This document shows positions 28,823 to 37,833 of a DNA stretch of 64,000 nucleotides, piece after piece. Under the pieces are notes generated by a model that made no database searches, was not told the DNA's origin, and worked only from the letters and a program-made list of their open reading frames with translations. Every line of letters starts with the position of its first letter. Position 1 is the stretch's first letter. The translations under genes were made by a program, and so were the position numbers. This DNA is from a virus. The DNA lies in IMG/VR virus record IMGVR_UViG_3300005582_000006, positions 1-64,000 of that record; one strand, 5' to 3'.

Positions 28823-31800
28823 ATGAGCTTTGAAAGATTAAAATTTTTAGATTTAACAATAGTAGATTTTAATTCATCTATTGGATGGAATGACACAGAA
28901 TCATCTGTAAACATAAAACTTGCTCCAGAAGATGGAGAAAGCATAGCACCGTATGAGTTAGGAAAAAATTATGAGTTTTCTTTAACTGAAGATTCTGTTT
29001 TTAAATTTAATGGTTTTCTAGATAGAGTTATTGAAAAACATGATACTGGTGGAACTTTTTATGAAGTTAAATTAAATGATGGAAAAGAATTAATCAAAAA
29101 TGTTGAAGTTATAACTAGTAGCTTGTATGGAACTAGCGATACAAAAGAAGACTCTCCAATAATAAATATGTTTAATGTTTTTAGGTGGTGGGAGAGTAAG
29201 GGATTTGGCAAAAGTCAAGCTAATGAAGGGGGGATGCCATACTCAAAACTTGAAGAAGGAATAAATGAACTTTCTAAAAAATATGGAATTATATCTGCTG
29301 GAGTACCATATTCAATAAAGTTAAATTTTGCAACCAGCGTACCAAAATTTTATAGAATAGAAGGTCCGTATATAAACTTAATGGATTTAATATCTAAAAT
29401 TTGTGATGATTTAGGTTTATTGTTTAAGATTACTCTAACAGGCACAGAATTTACAGTTCAAACAACAAGTTTAGGCGTAGATCCAGCCAATCAAAAAGTT
29501 CAAAATGTTATAAAAGATTTAGCAAAAGACAGGAATGTTATTTCTTGGGATGCTGGAATTGAATCTTCCAATAATATTGAATCAAATTTTATGCTTTGGG
29601 GTGGATTAAAAGAGCACAGCATAGTTTTTAACAACGATGTAGATTTAACTCAAATGAATGTTATTGTTGGAACACCAGTAAATTACCCCCAATATTTTTA
29701 TAGTAATGCTGTTGGTCCAAATTCAAGAATAAAGCAATTTTGGGGATATGATATTAATGGAACAGCATACTGGTCATCTGCTCAATACGATGTTGTAAAG
29801 TGTGCATGTCCATATTATAACTATAGATTTAATAGTTTAAGACCATCCGTAGCGAGTCATTCTACTGTAAAGGCAAACGCTTGGGGCATACCTTTAGTTG
29901 GAATGGAATCAATATTTCCGGGTGCTACATATTATGAAATGACAATGGATGAGTTGTTGTTGATAACTGGTGGAAATCAAGACAATTGGTCGTTGTATTT
30001 AGAAATATGGGATGATGCATTTAATAATGATAATATATATACGAGGGTTTTTCTTAGAGCACCGAGAAGAAATATCTCTATGGTTGCTAATTTTATGGCT
30101 GGTGGTGGATCTACAGAATTTACACTAAACAGAGAGTTTTCAGAAAAAGATAACGATATAGGAGTTATTCGTGGGGCACAACTTTTTACTTATTTAAAAT
30201 CAGTAATAGATTCATATTACGGCAAACAATTTTTAGTAGAAGTTAATTATAAGGGCGACCTTAATTATAATACTGTTGATGTTGGACAAAATAAACCAAA
30301 ATCTAAAAGCGATGGTCTTGTAATAAAACAAGTATTGGAAAATTATACAAGTTCAGATAATTTAGATTTAAACATTACACAAAATCAACCTAAAAAAATA
30401 TACAATATTTTACCAACTGATTCTGGATGGATAGATCCAGCAATTCTTGAAGCAAAGACAAATCCCTCTTTGCCTAGAGAAATGTTAAATGCTATGGCAT
30501 TAAATCAAGATGGGAAAATGCAAAATTGGTTGGTTTTTAATTTGCCAAATTCATGGGCAACTCAATTTACATATGATAGTAGTTCTTCAGACACAATTTC
30601 TTATTCAGATAGTGGATCTCAATATTTATGGGTTAAAGCTTCAGTAAACGAACAATATATAACTATTCCAGTAGCAACAACTGGAATAATAAAAACAACA
30701 ATACATTCTGAAGTAGTTGGTTTAGGAACTGTTGGAACATGGGTAAGCAATCAATATATTGGTGTAGACAAAAAAGACTCAGAACATGTATTAGTTTCAA
30801 TAGGCCAATCTGTTGCTGCGTTTAATCAATTAATACACAATCAATTTGGTGTTGATGCACTCATAACATGTTACTTTGGATTGCAATATAGAAATCAAGT
30901 CCTTGGTCAATCTGAAAATTTTAAAACAGGACTTCCTGCACTATACCCATTTCAAGCAATAATTAATTTTAAATCAACAAGAAATGATTTTTATGGTCCT
31001 TGGTATTTTGGAAATACTAATGGTGGAAAAACAAAAATAGAACAAAACAATGATTTAGTTCCTTGGCAGTTTAACGCTTCTGGAACATTAGAGGAAGCTG
31101 CTAAAAATAGATTAAAAGATATAAATCCAGTTCCTTATTTTGAAACTGGATCTTTAAATAAAATTGGTTTACCAGAACATAATCTTGGTGATGAAATAGT
31201 AAAAAATGGTCCAATAGTAACATCAATAAATGCATCATACGGACCATCTGGTGTAACCACACAATATTCATTCAGAACATTTACTCCAAAATTTGGAATG
31301 GCATCAAGATATAACACAGAAAGACTTAAAAAATCTGCTATAAAAGCATATTCTGACAGAAAAAATATATTGTTTGTTTACATGGAATCAATTAAAAAAT
31401 CTCAATCTTTACAGAGATCTTTTGCTGGAGCAAAAATACAAAACTTTATACTAAATTATCTTGGAAGAAGATACGATAGAAATACTCCACATCAAAATTT
31501 AATCATGGCACAAACAATTGATATTATGGCAGACAAGGGTGAAACAATAAGAAGAAAAACTATTGGTGGATCTCATAGTAATATAGAAAGTGGCGGGGCT
31601 ATTGCAATTCAGTCTGGATTATATAATAAAGGTGCTGTTTCTTATGATGGTTTATTTTCACCCTTTAATAATTTTGGCAGTAGATCTCAGTTAAATACAA
31701 ATACATCAATTCCATTCAGTGCTTTTATAAATGCTCCAGAAGGTCTTCCAACAGCATACACATATAATCCGTACAGATATACAGATCCAATAGATGATGA

Positions 31801-32911
31801 TTTAAAATTTCCTGCGGGTAGACCTCCAGCAATACATAGTTTTCAAGGCGATGGTGGCGATGTTTATGATAATTATCATGCTGCCGATATGCTTGAATCA
31901 GCAGGGAATGTGCTTAATGGAAACAAACAAGCATTATATGCATATTCAAGATTTGGACCAAAAAATGTAATTAAATGCCAACCAGTAGGTCTTCGTGGAC
32001 CAATTATGGTTGTTGGATATGGCAATTCATATATGGATTTTGATTTATTAACTGATAGTAATGGAAATTTAATAACAACAAAAAATAGATACAATGAAAA
32101 TGTTTATGTTCCAATACCAAATGTAGTGCCAAGTAAAATTGCTTATGCAACAGGAGAAGGTTTGGCTGGCCCAGTCGATTTAATGTGGGATAAATATAGA
32201 GGTGTTTGGACTTCTCATGATATAGTAACTGGTTTTGCTGCATCAAACATGCGACCATTTGATGATGGTTACATATATATAAACATGTCTGGAGTTAAAA
32301 CAAATAGAACATTATTTATTAAAAACTTTTCAACAAAAAAGATATATGCTGGTCAATCTGTAGTGGCTTGTTATTCAGTTAATGATGCAAGATGGATAGT
32401 TAGAGGGGAACAAATAAAAATAAAATTTGATGGTCAAGCATCAGATTGCCCTTCTCCAAATACTCCAACACAACAATATTCTGATTTTATAGTACCACTT
32501 ATGCAAGATGAGTGTGAACCAACAGAAGGAATGTTTTATGTTAACACAAATGGGGCTACTGGTACATATGCAGGACTTTCATTTAGAAATGGTTTACTTA
32601 AAGGAGCAAGTCCAACACCACCATCACCACCATCACCGCCATGCACAGAATCCGTAGAAGTTGTTTCTGGTGTAACTTGTGGTTCAGATGGATCTATAAC
32701 TGTTAGTAAAACCACTATTAGTTTGCCATGTGGTAGTACAACAGCAACAACAACAACACCAAGTCCTTACTACTTAAATGAAATTTCTGATCCAATAGCT
32801 TTTACTAAATGCTATGGATGTAGTCAAACTATGGGTCGTGTTTATTCAACCCATGTTAACCAAGCGAATTGTCTTTTTGCATTATCACTTATTCAAAACC
32901 CTAACTGTTAA
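28823..32911 (+). CDS. Large tail hub-like protein with Cys-rich C-terminus
   Basis: This encodes 1362 residues, with a ribosome-binding site (TAGGTGAAAAA) overlapping the previous stop. The N-terminal 500 residues have the layout of phage hub proteins (gp27 or late-control-D-like): an initial beta domain with FKFNGFLDRVIEKHD, then helices and a second beta domain. The centre is long and beta-rich. The last 110 residues switch to a low-complexity linker (PPSPPSPP, TTATTTTPSP) and a Cys-rich segment (CYGC near the end) similar in style to the next gene product. It is probably the central hub and tail-tip protein; the hub assignment is from position and domain style. Confidence 0.55.
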   Translation: MSFERLKFLDLTIVDFNSSIGWNDTESSVNIKLAPEDGESIAPYELGKNYEFSLTEDSVFKFNGFLDRVIEKHDTGGTFYEVKLNDGKELIKNVEVITSSLYGTSDTKEDSPIINMFNVFRWWESKGFGKSQANEGGMPYSKLEEGINELSKKYGIISAGVPYSIKLNFATSVPKFYRIEGPYINLMDLISKICDDLGLLFKITLTGTEFTVQTTSLGVDPANQKVQNVIKDLAKDRNVISWDAGIESSNNIESNFMLWGGLKEHSIVFNNDVDLTQMNVIVGTPVNYPQYFYSNAVGPNSRIKQFWGYDINGTAYWSSAQYDVVKCACPYYNYRFNSLRPSVASHSTVKANAWGIPLVGMESIFPGATYYEMTMDELLLITGGNQDNWSLYLEIWDDAFNNDNIYTRVFLRAPRRNISMVANFMAGGGSTEFTLNREFSEKDNDIGVIRGAQLFTYLKSVIDSYYGKQFLVEVNYKGDLNYNTVDVGQNKPKSKSDGLVIKQVLENYTSSDNLDLNITQNQPKKIYNILPTDSGWIDPAILEAKTNPSLPREMLNAMALNQDGKMQNWLVFNLPNSWATQFTYDSSSSDTISYSDSGSQYLWVKASVNEQYITIPVATTGIIKTTIHSEVVGLGTVGTWVSNQYIGVDKKDSEHVLVSIGQSVAAFNQLIHNQFGVDALITCYFGLQYRNQVLGQSENFKTGLPALYPFQAIINFKSTRNDFYGPWYFGNTNGGKTKIEQNNDLVPWQFNASGTLEEAAKNRLKDINPVPYFETGSLNKIGLPEHNLGDEIVKNGPIVTSINASYGPSGVTTQYSFRTFTPKFGMASRYNTERLKKSAIKAYSDRKNILFVYMESIKKSQSLQRSFAGAKIQNFILNYLGRRYDRNTPHQNLIMAQTIDIMADKGETIRRKTIGGSHSNIESGGAIAIQSGLYNKGAVSYDGLFSPFNNFGSRSQLNTNTSIPFSAFINAPEGLPTAYTYNPYRYTDPIDDDLKFPAGRPPAIHSFQGDGGDVYDNYHAADMLESAGNVLNGNKQALYAYSRFGPKNVIKCQPVGLRGPIMVVGYGNSYMDFDLLTDSNGNLITTKNRYNENVYVPIPNVVPSKIAYATGEGLAGPVDLMWDKYRGVWTSHDIVTGFAASNMRPFDDGYIYINMSGVKTNRTLFIKNFSTKKIYAGQSVVACYSVNDARWIVRGEQIKIKFDGQASDCPSPNTPTQQYSDFIVPLMQDECEPTEGMFYVNTNGATGTYAGLSFRNGLLKGASPTPPSPPSPPCTESVEVVSGVTCGSDGSITVSKTTISLPCGSTTATTTTPSPYYLNEISDPIAFTKCYGCSQTMGRVYSTHVNQANCLFALSLIQNPNC

Positions 32912-32931
32912 TGATTATTTTAGGATAAAAA

Positions 32932-34812
32932 ATGGATAGTAAAAAAGAAGTTTATTTTGATTCAAATGTTATTAATCCATACACATTTCATACTCCATGC
33001 ACAACATCATATAGTCCTAGTATTGGAAATATTTTTGGTTGTTGTTCTAATAATTTTACTTTAAATGGTCGATTATATGAGTTTGAAAGTTGCAATATTG
33101 GAAATCAAAACAGCACATACATAACAGCACCAGATTGTATTGATGATCTAGTTCAAGATAATTGTGGGGGCACTATTTTTGATGGTTGTTTTTCTATGAG
33201 GGGCATTGGCCCATTTTGTAATACTGGAGAGATAGTATATGGCACAGATTGTTGTAGATTAGTTAACGGAACAACTACAACTGCAAGTCCAACAACTACA
33301 ACTGCAAGTCCAACAACTACAACTGGAAGCCCGACAACTACAACTGGAACCCCATGTGATTGCTGTAGTGACTACTGTTATTTAATTAAATATTGTGGAA
33401 CGCCAACAAGTACGACCACTAGTGGTTGCTGCAATCAATATGTTTGTTCTGGTGGCATTAGAATGTTTTTATCTCAGAGTAGTAGCAACGATAGTATTAT
33501 TTGTGTACAACCTCAGATACAAATGGGATGCATTTCTGATTGTGGCCACACAAATGTAAGTGGCATAACAGATCCAGCTTATGTTGCTATTATTCTTGCT
33601 ATGTGTGAAGGAGCAATAATCTATGAGTATCAAGATGCTCCATGCTTAACATCTCCAAGTCCTACGCCCACTCCTAGCTCTACCACCACATGTCCAGAAT
33701 GCTATAAGTGCAGTAAAAATGCTGCACAGGGAGAAGAAATAGTAGAGACATTTAGGGGTATAGGTCCATGTGAATCATGTTCTGGTGTTTTAGAATCTTA
33801 TAATGAAAATTGTTCAACTACAACTTCTACGAGTACCAGTACATCGACATCGACATCTACAAGTATGCCACCAAGTTGTCCTCCTGGATATGTATCTTGT
33901 GGACAAGCTGGAGGTCTTTTTAGAGTAAGTTCAGACTGTGAATGGTCATTCGTTAACAGTGATGGTTGTCCAACAGATTGCACAGCATTTTTAGGTATCC
34001 CCGAACAAGTTGATGACTGTGAAGGTTTTCCACCAGGAACAGATAGAGCAGGAATATGCTGCCAAGCTATTACACCTACAACTACTACTTCTTGTCCATG
34101 TCATTTAGGTCTACCTAGAGCAGCAAATAATCTAGTATGCAGAGATGGAATACTACAATATCTTAGTTACGCTTGTTCTTATCCTTGTGTACCATCACCT
34201 AGAGATGGCTGGTCTGGTCCTGGCGGTGCATGTACAGACCCATTATATACTGAATTTACAGTTCATGATTGTAATTGTCCACCTACGAGTACCACTACAT
34301 CGACTTCGACATCTACCTCTACGAGTACCAGTACATCAACAAGCACTTCGACTTCGACAAGTACCTCTACTTCTACTAGTATGTCGCCAAGTTGTCCTTC
34401 GGGATATGTGTCTTGCGGACAAGCTGGAGGTCTTTTTAGAGTAAGTTCAGACTGTGAATGGTCGCTTATTAACAGCGATGGCTGTTTAGAAGGTTGTACA
34501 GCATTTTTAGGTATTCCCGAACAAATAGATGACTGTGTGTATGGAACAGAGAGAGCAGGAATATGCTGTCAAATTGGTACATCGACCTCTACCTCTACGA
34601 GTACATCAGAAACCCCAACCAGCACAACCCCAAATTGTTCGTCACAAGAATGCGGTTACTACAAAGATGTTTATAGTGTTGGTGCTCAAGGCGAGATTGT
34701 TTATAAATATTTACAAGATTTATTCTGTAATTCGACTTCATGTATTTGTCCAGATGCACCAGATAATCCTGGCGAATCTGCACCTATTCACATAACATTT
34801 ACTTGTGTATAA
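32932..34812 (+). CDS. Cys-rich tail-tip adhesin with Thr/Ser mucin-like linkers
   Basis: This encodes 626 residues starting behind TTTTAGGATAAAAA. Compact Cys-rich modules are separated by linkers of Thr/Ser or Thr/Pro: four TTTT(A/G)(S/T)P units near residue 115, Ser-Thr runs near residues 300-310 and 452-483, and shorter ones later. Two modules (residues about 312-378 and 484-547) are near copies, both containing GYVSCGQAGGLFRVSSDCEW and ending GICCQ. No signal peptide is seen, as expected for a virion protein. Modular disulfide domains on extended linkers suggest a receptor-binding fibre; the linkers are plausible O-glycosylation sites. Confidence 0.65.
   Translation: MDSKKEVYFDSNVINPYTFHTPCTTSYSPSIGNIFGCCSNNFTLNGRLYEFESCNIGNQNSTYITAPDCIDDLVQDNCGGTIFDGCFSMRGIGPFCNTGEIVYGTDCCRLVNGTTTTASPTTTTASPTTTTGSPTTTTGTPCDCCSDYCYLIKYCGTPTSTTTSGCCNQYVCSGGIRMFLSQSSSNDSIICVQPQIQMGCISDCGHTNVSGITDPAYVAIILAMCEGAIIYEYQDAPCLTSPSPTPTPSSTTTCPECYKCSKNAAQGEEIVETFRGIGPCESCSGVLESYNENCSTTTSTSTSTSTSTSTSMPPSCPPGYVSCGQAGGLFRVSSDCEWSFVNSDGCPTDCTAFLGIPEQVDDCEGFPPGTDRAGICCQAITPTTTTSCPCHLGLPRAANNLVCRDGILQYLSYACSYPCVPSPRDGWSGPGGACTDPLYTEFTVHDCNCPPTSTTTSTSTSTSTSTSTSTSTSTSTSTSTSTSMSPSCPSGYVSCGQAGGLFRVSSDCEWSLINSDGCLEGCTAFLGIPEQIDDCVYGTERAGICCQIGTSTSTSTSTSETPTSTTPNCSSQECGYYKDVYSVGAQGEIVYKYLQDLFCNSTSCICPDAPDNPGESAPIHITFTCV
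33271..33354 (+). repeat. Four 21-base repeats encoding TTTT(A/G)(S/T)P
   Basis: Four tandem units, beginning acaactacaactgcaagtcca, encode TTTTASP, TTTTASP, TTTTGSP and TTTTGTP. The first two are identical in DNA sequence, indicating recent duplication. Confidence 0.9.
33865..34065 (+). repeat. Cys-rich module, copy 1
   Basis: This module of about 67 codons, from MPPSCP to GICCQ, has a near copy at 34381-34572. A 47-base stretch beginning ggacaagctggaggtc is identical in both copies, so the duplication is recent or is maintained by gene conversion. Confidence 0.9.
34283..34380 (+). repeat. Ser-Thr dipeptide repeat linker
   Basis: About 32 codons of alternating Ser and Thr use mixed synonyms (agt, tcg, tct, aca, acc, act, acg). 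A shorter tract of the same kind lies at 33818-33864. Both precede a copy of the Cys-rich module, so the linker and module duplicated together. Confidence 0.9.
34381..34572 (+). repeat. Cys-rich module, copy 2
   Basis: This is the second copy of the module at 33865-34065, from MSPSCP to GICCQ, shorter by three codons near the end (CVYGTERAG instead of CEGFPPGTDRAG). Confidence 0.9.
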
Positions 34813-34820
34813 TGTTTAGC

Positions 34821-34830
34821 GGTGTATATA
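34821..34830 (+). promoter_or_regulatory. Recurrent intergenic motif ggtgtatata, copy 4
   Basis: ggtgtatata lies in the 40-base gap before the last plus-strand gene and matches the GGTGTAT core of the copies at 1145, 4036 and 6182. It may drive the single gene at 34853. Confidence 0.3.
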
Positions 34831-34852
34831 ACTATATATTAGGAGAAAAATC

Positions 34853-35467
34853 ATGGCTATATTTGCTTTTTATTCAGCAGGAAACGACATAGGTTCAAGT
34901 GGCGTGGGCTTTTTTGGAAGCTCTGGATTTGGTTCTTCCGTTTCCGTAGGAAACTATCAAGATTCTAGCTATATAACTAACAGTAATGGCACAATTGCTG
35001 GTGCTGCAATAAACAACATTAAATATTCTCATCCAAATTCTGGAATAGTTAATAGTATTGGATCTCCAAGCGGTCTAAATCTTCGAGCAATAACCAATGC
35101 TCAAGCTAGTTTAAATGTGCGTTTTACCCATACTAGCCCAGTGTCTACACAAAATGTAAAACTAAGAATCTATGATAGATCAAACATTAATAATGCAGCT
35201 AGTGGTGTTACTACTAAAGTTGCAGAAATTATTCATCCTAGCTTAACTAATGTTTTAGATGGTTCTGGATCTGCTTCTTGGCAAACGCCAGCAGGATCTG
35301 GAACAATTGTATCATTAGCTAATTCGCCTGGAATATCAGGCTTAAGTCCAAGCGGAAGCGGAACAGTAGCAGATAGGCATGATTGGTTTCTTGCTTTATC
35401 TGCATCTCCAGACTCAATTGGTTCAAAGACCCAATATGCTATGTGGGTCGAACTTGAATATCTCTAA
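34853..35467 (+). CDS. Putative virion or tail-fibre protein
   Basis: This encodes 204 residues starting behind TTAGGAGAAAAATC. It is Gly/Ser/Asn-rich with no Cys and almost no Lys in the first half, beginning MAIFAFYSAGNDIG and containing GFFGSSGFGSS. The composition and alternating pattern suggest an all-beta trimeric fibre or decoration protein. It is the last gene of the rightward block and overlaps the end of a leftward ORF by 29 bases. No family is recognised. Confidence 0.55.
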   Translation: MAIFAFYSAGNDIGSSGVGFFGSSGFGSSVSVGNYQDSSYITNSNGTIAGAAINNIKYSHPNSGIVNSIGSPSGLNLRAITNAQASLNVRFTHTSPVSTQNVKLRIYDRSNINNAASGVTTKVAEIIHPSLTNVLDGSGSASWQTPAGSGTIVSLANSPGISGLSPSGSGTVADRHDWFLALSASPDSIGSKTQYAMWVELEYL

Positions 35468-35597
35468 GCTTAAGTTCTTCTTTAATTAATTTAGAAATCT
35501 CCTTTGACCATTCGGTATCATATCCGTCTAGCCAAAGGAGTTCTTTTTTAAGCTCTTCAGTTTTTAAAGAACTAACATCAATACCAACATCACTCAT
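35439..35597 (-). CDS. Small hypothetical protein, 52 residues
   Basis: The ATG at 35597 (MSDVGIDVSSLKTEELKKEL) overlaps the end of the upstream zinc-ribbon gene by 8 bases, the coupling style used throughout this strand. The product is a short amphipathic, Glu/Lys-rich helical protein. The longer version of this frame starting at 35771 is mostly a shadow of the upstream gene. Its 3' end overlaps the convergent gene by 29 bases. No function can be given. Confidence 0.5.
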   Translation of the reverse strand: MSDVGIDVSSLKTEELKKELLWLDGYDTEWSKEISKLIKEELKLRDIQVRPT

Positions 35598-35958
35598 CTT
35601 TGTTTTCGCCTCGATATTTGCTCCAACCATTATGTGGACCATAAGAACCAGCTTCACGATCAGGCTTGCCATTAGCATCAAGCTTGCGTACTGGGAAAAT
35701 CCCACCGCCATCTTGTCGCTGCCCATAAGACAACCTTGCCCTACATTTTGAGTTAGTGCAACCCATTTCAAAATATTCGTAGACTTTCTTGTTCTTTTCT
35801 ACGGATCGTGTTTTTGGCATAATTGCGGTATTGCCACACAATCCACACTTTTCTTCATTAAAGATTTCGGAGATGCCTCCTACTTCTCTAAACACATCTT
35901 TAACAGAGTCACAATCAATTTCAATTGTGCAGAACTTTGTTGGGATAATAGCTTTCAT
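35590..35958 (-). CDS. Small zinc-ribbon protein
   Basis: This encodes 122 residues starting behind GGAGGAAGTAATT. Two Cys pairs (CGLCG near residue 38 and CTNSKC near residue 67) form a probable zinc ribbon, and the C-terminal third is Gly- and charge-rich. It follows the putative annealing protein gene by 2 bases and is likely co-transcribed with it. Small zinc-ribbon proteins next to recombination genes are frequent in large phages. The biochemical role is unknown. Confidence 0.65.
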   Translation of the reverse strand: MKAIIPTKFCTIEIDCDSVKDVFREVGGISEIFNEEKCGLCGNTAIMPKTRSVEKNKKVYEYFEMGCTNSKCRARLSYGQRQDGGGIFPVRKLDANGKPDREAGSYGPHNGWSKYRGENKDE

Positions 35959-35960
35959 AA

Positions 35961-36626
35961 TTACTTCCTCCAGTTAGAGTTATAGCCCTTGAACTTAACA
36001 TTAATAGACGCTTGATTTCTTTGCATTTCAGACAAATGTGATATTACAGCAACTGCTGACTTGTATGGAATTTCTTCAAGCTTTCCATTAAAGTTAAAAT
36101 CCTTTGCTGCACCCAAATAAGCTGCTACATTGATATCATTTCTTTGGCAGAGAGTTTCTATGAAATTCATCTGCGTAGGAGTTATCTTACCATTAACCCC
36201 AGTTTCTTCAAGAGGAACTAGCCCCGCTTCTTCAGCAGCGATTACTTTGCGTAATTTGAGCAGTTTCCTTAATGCTCGACCTTCAGCCCTAGTTTCAGCT
36301 ATTGCAGAAGAATATACGGCAAATCGGTGGTCACAATTGCCAGGATAGCAATCAGCTACACTTTGTTGCGATACCACCTCTTCTCCAATACGAACTGTAA
36401 CTTCATATTCAACAACACATCTATTGTCATTCTGAGGCGTTGGTGATTGTACAACTTTGGCATTTCCATCAATAATTGGCCCAAGAAGTAGTTCGGTAAC
36501 TCTCCTTAAACCATCTACTGTTGGATTTCCATCAGCTAGTTCATCTGGACCAAAATGAGATAGGACATACTCATTCCAATCTCTACTAGTCCTAAGAGGA
36601 ATTTCATTCTCTTCTTCATCTAACAT
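35961..36626 (-). CDS. Putative Rad52-like single-strand annealing protein
   Basis: This encodes 221 residues starting behind GGAGTAATTA. The N-terminal 140 residues have a beta-rich stretch (CVVEYEVTVRIG) followed by a helix with ETRAEGRALRKLLKL, a pattern reminiscent of the ATxAxxRALR helix in Rad52/ERF/RedB annealing proteins. A C-terminal helical unit (KITPTQMNFIETLCQRN) is common in phage annealing proteins as an extra domain. Codon use includes more CGT/CGA Arg than neighbours. The phage also has RecA and SSB, so an annealing or recombination-mediator role would fit. The similarity is at pattern level only. Confidence 0.4.
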   Translation of the reverse strand: MLDEEENEIPLRTSRDWNEYVLSHFGPDELADGNPTVDGLRRVTELLLGPIIDGNAKVVQSPTPQNDNRCVVEYEVTVRIGEEVVSQQSVADCYPGNCDHRFAVYSSAIAETRAEGRALRKLLKLRKVIAAEEAGLVPLEETGVNGKITPTQMNFIETLCQRNDINVAAYLGAAKDFNFNGKLEEIPYKSAVAVISHLSEMQRNQASINVKFKGYNSNWRK

Positions 36627-36629
36627 TAA

Positions 36630-37394
36630 TTACTCCAGTTCAAAAAAACATTCCTTCGTACCATTCTTAACTAAGTCTATTGTATGCAAAAGTTTTTTCA
36701 AGATCGTTCTCATATAAAATCCAGAACTATTTCCATCTATGTTTTTTACACGAATCATTTTCATTCCAGCATTTATTATAAATCCAGTTTTTTTATTATC
36801 ACTAGCCACTTGTTTTTTATGTATATCCTCACCCCAAATAGACCTAAAATGACTTGGTCCATCTATTTCTATTGCCAAATTAAGATCAGAAATAAATATA
36901 TCTATATGTTGTTTTCTGTCAATAGCCCAAAACTCTTTATGAAAGTCTGCTTTAAAACCTTCTTTTTTCAGTCCAGTAATCAAGAACTTTTCTAGTTTAG
37001 ATCCATATACTGCTGCTGCCCTAACTGATATTGCTGCTGCCTTTTGCATTTCTTCTACTTTTTGCACAGACTTAGCTTCCCACTGCTGTCTAGACATTTC
37101 AGCCCTTCTCTTCTTTTCATCCTCACCCATTTCTTGCCATACATTAGCAATAGAGTCACTTATCTTATTCTTTGTAGCTTCTGATGTTTTCTTGCCTTTT
37201 GTGGGGTGTTTACACCTACCAGTTTCTATAGCTTTTTCTTGTGCTTGAGATTTATCCCTGAGTGGTATGCCAAATTCTACTAAAGCCCTTCTAACCTTAT
37301 TAGGATATGTACCAAATTCTTCTGCTATTTGATATGTAGATTTAACTTGTTGTACATAATGCTCAATTAAGTATTCATGCGTTAACTGGTTCAT
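36630..37394 (-). CDS. Probable free-standing homing endonuclease, PD-(D/E)XK type
   Basis: This encodes 254 residues with a strong AGGAGCGATAAG site. Residues 15-47 look like a helix-turn-helix (TYQIAEEFGTYPNKVRRAL), residues 62-82 contain a NUMOD3-like element (GKKTSEATKNKISDS), and residues 130-250 form a nuclease domain with HIDIFI and the core AIEIDGPSHF (Asp165, Glu176, Asp178). DNA-binding modules of this type fused to a Vsr/PD-(D/E)XK-like nuclease characterise phage homing endonucleases of the I-Bth0305I/EDxHD group. It lies between the annealing gene and the sugar island, where a mobile gene could have inserted. Confidence 0.65.
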   Translation of the reverse strand: MNQLTHEYLIEHYVQQVKSTYQIAEEFGTYPNKVRRALVEFGIPLRDKSQAQEKAIETGRCKHPTKGKKTSEATKNKISDSIANVWQEMGEDEKKRRAEMSRQQWEAKSVQKVEEMQKAAAISVRAAAVYGSKLEKFLITGLKKEGFKADFHKEFWAIDRKQHIDIFISDLNLAIEIDGPSHFRSIWGEDIHKKQVASDNKKTGFIINAGMKMIRVKNIDGNSSGFYMRTILKKLLHTIDLVKNGTKECFFELE

Positions 37395-37833
37395 TCTTAT
37401 CGCTCCTAAATATTTCGCTTAATTTAAAGTCTTCAACCACTAAACATTTTTTATTCCACGCCTGTTCAATAGCTAATGCATGTCTATCGCTTCTAGCAAC
37501 TAATTTAATTTTACTATTACTATATATTTGCTGAATGTCTTCATAATCAAAAGATTGCAATCTCATCCACTCTAAATCCCAAACATAAAAATAAAAACTT
37601 TTTACAGATGGGTTTTTTAAGATAAGCTTGCATGAGTCTATATCTGTAGCAACAATGTTCTTACCTTTATAATTCCAAAAATCATACATCATAAAAATAG
37701 AAAATCCATTGTTTGCATTAATAGTGTAGTCATTTTGAGAAAATACAACTAAATCATTATCGTGTGACTGTTTAGTCAAAAGATATGAAAGCTGACTAAA
37801 CCTTATTTTATTTACAACAATTGCTATTTCCAC
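37375..37833 (-). CDS. Hypothetical protein in the sugar island, possible GT-B-like fragment
   Basis: I choose the GTG at 37833 because GAGGAA lies 8 bases upstream and the product then opens EIAIVVNKIR, typical of a Rossmann first strand; an in-frame ATG at 37848 lacks a site. The product is 152 residues. Hydrophobic strands alternate with helices (YFYVWDLEWM, KLVARSDRHALAI), which resembles the N-terminal half of a GT-B glycosyltransferase, but no nucleotide-sugar binding motif is present. It overlaps its upstream neighbour by 26 bases and belongs to the same operon. Confidence 0.5.
   Translation of the reverse strand: MEIAIVVNKIRFSQLSYLLTKQSHDNDLVVFSQNDYTINANNGFSIFMMYDFWNYKGKNIVATDIDSCKLILKNPSVKSFYFYVWDLEWMRLQSFDYEDIQQIYSNSKIKLVARSDRHALAIEQAWNKKCLVVEDFKLSEIFRSDKNEPVNA

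Noticed and set aside
35439-35771. A 110-residue version of the small minus-strand ORF
   Set aside because: Its first 58 residues overlap the zinc-ribbon gene in another frame and have no ribosome-binding site; only the last 52 residues are plausible.
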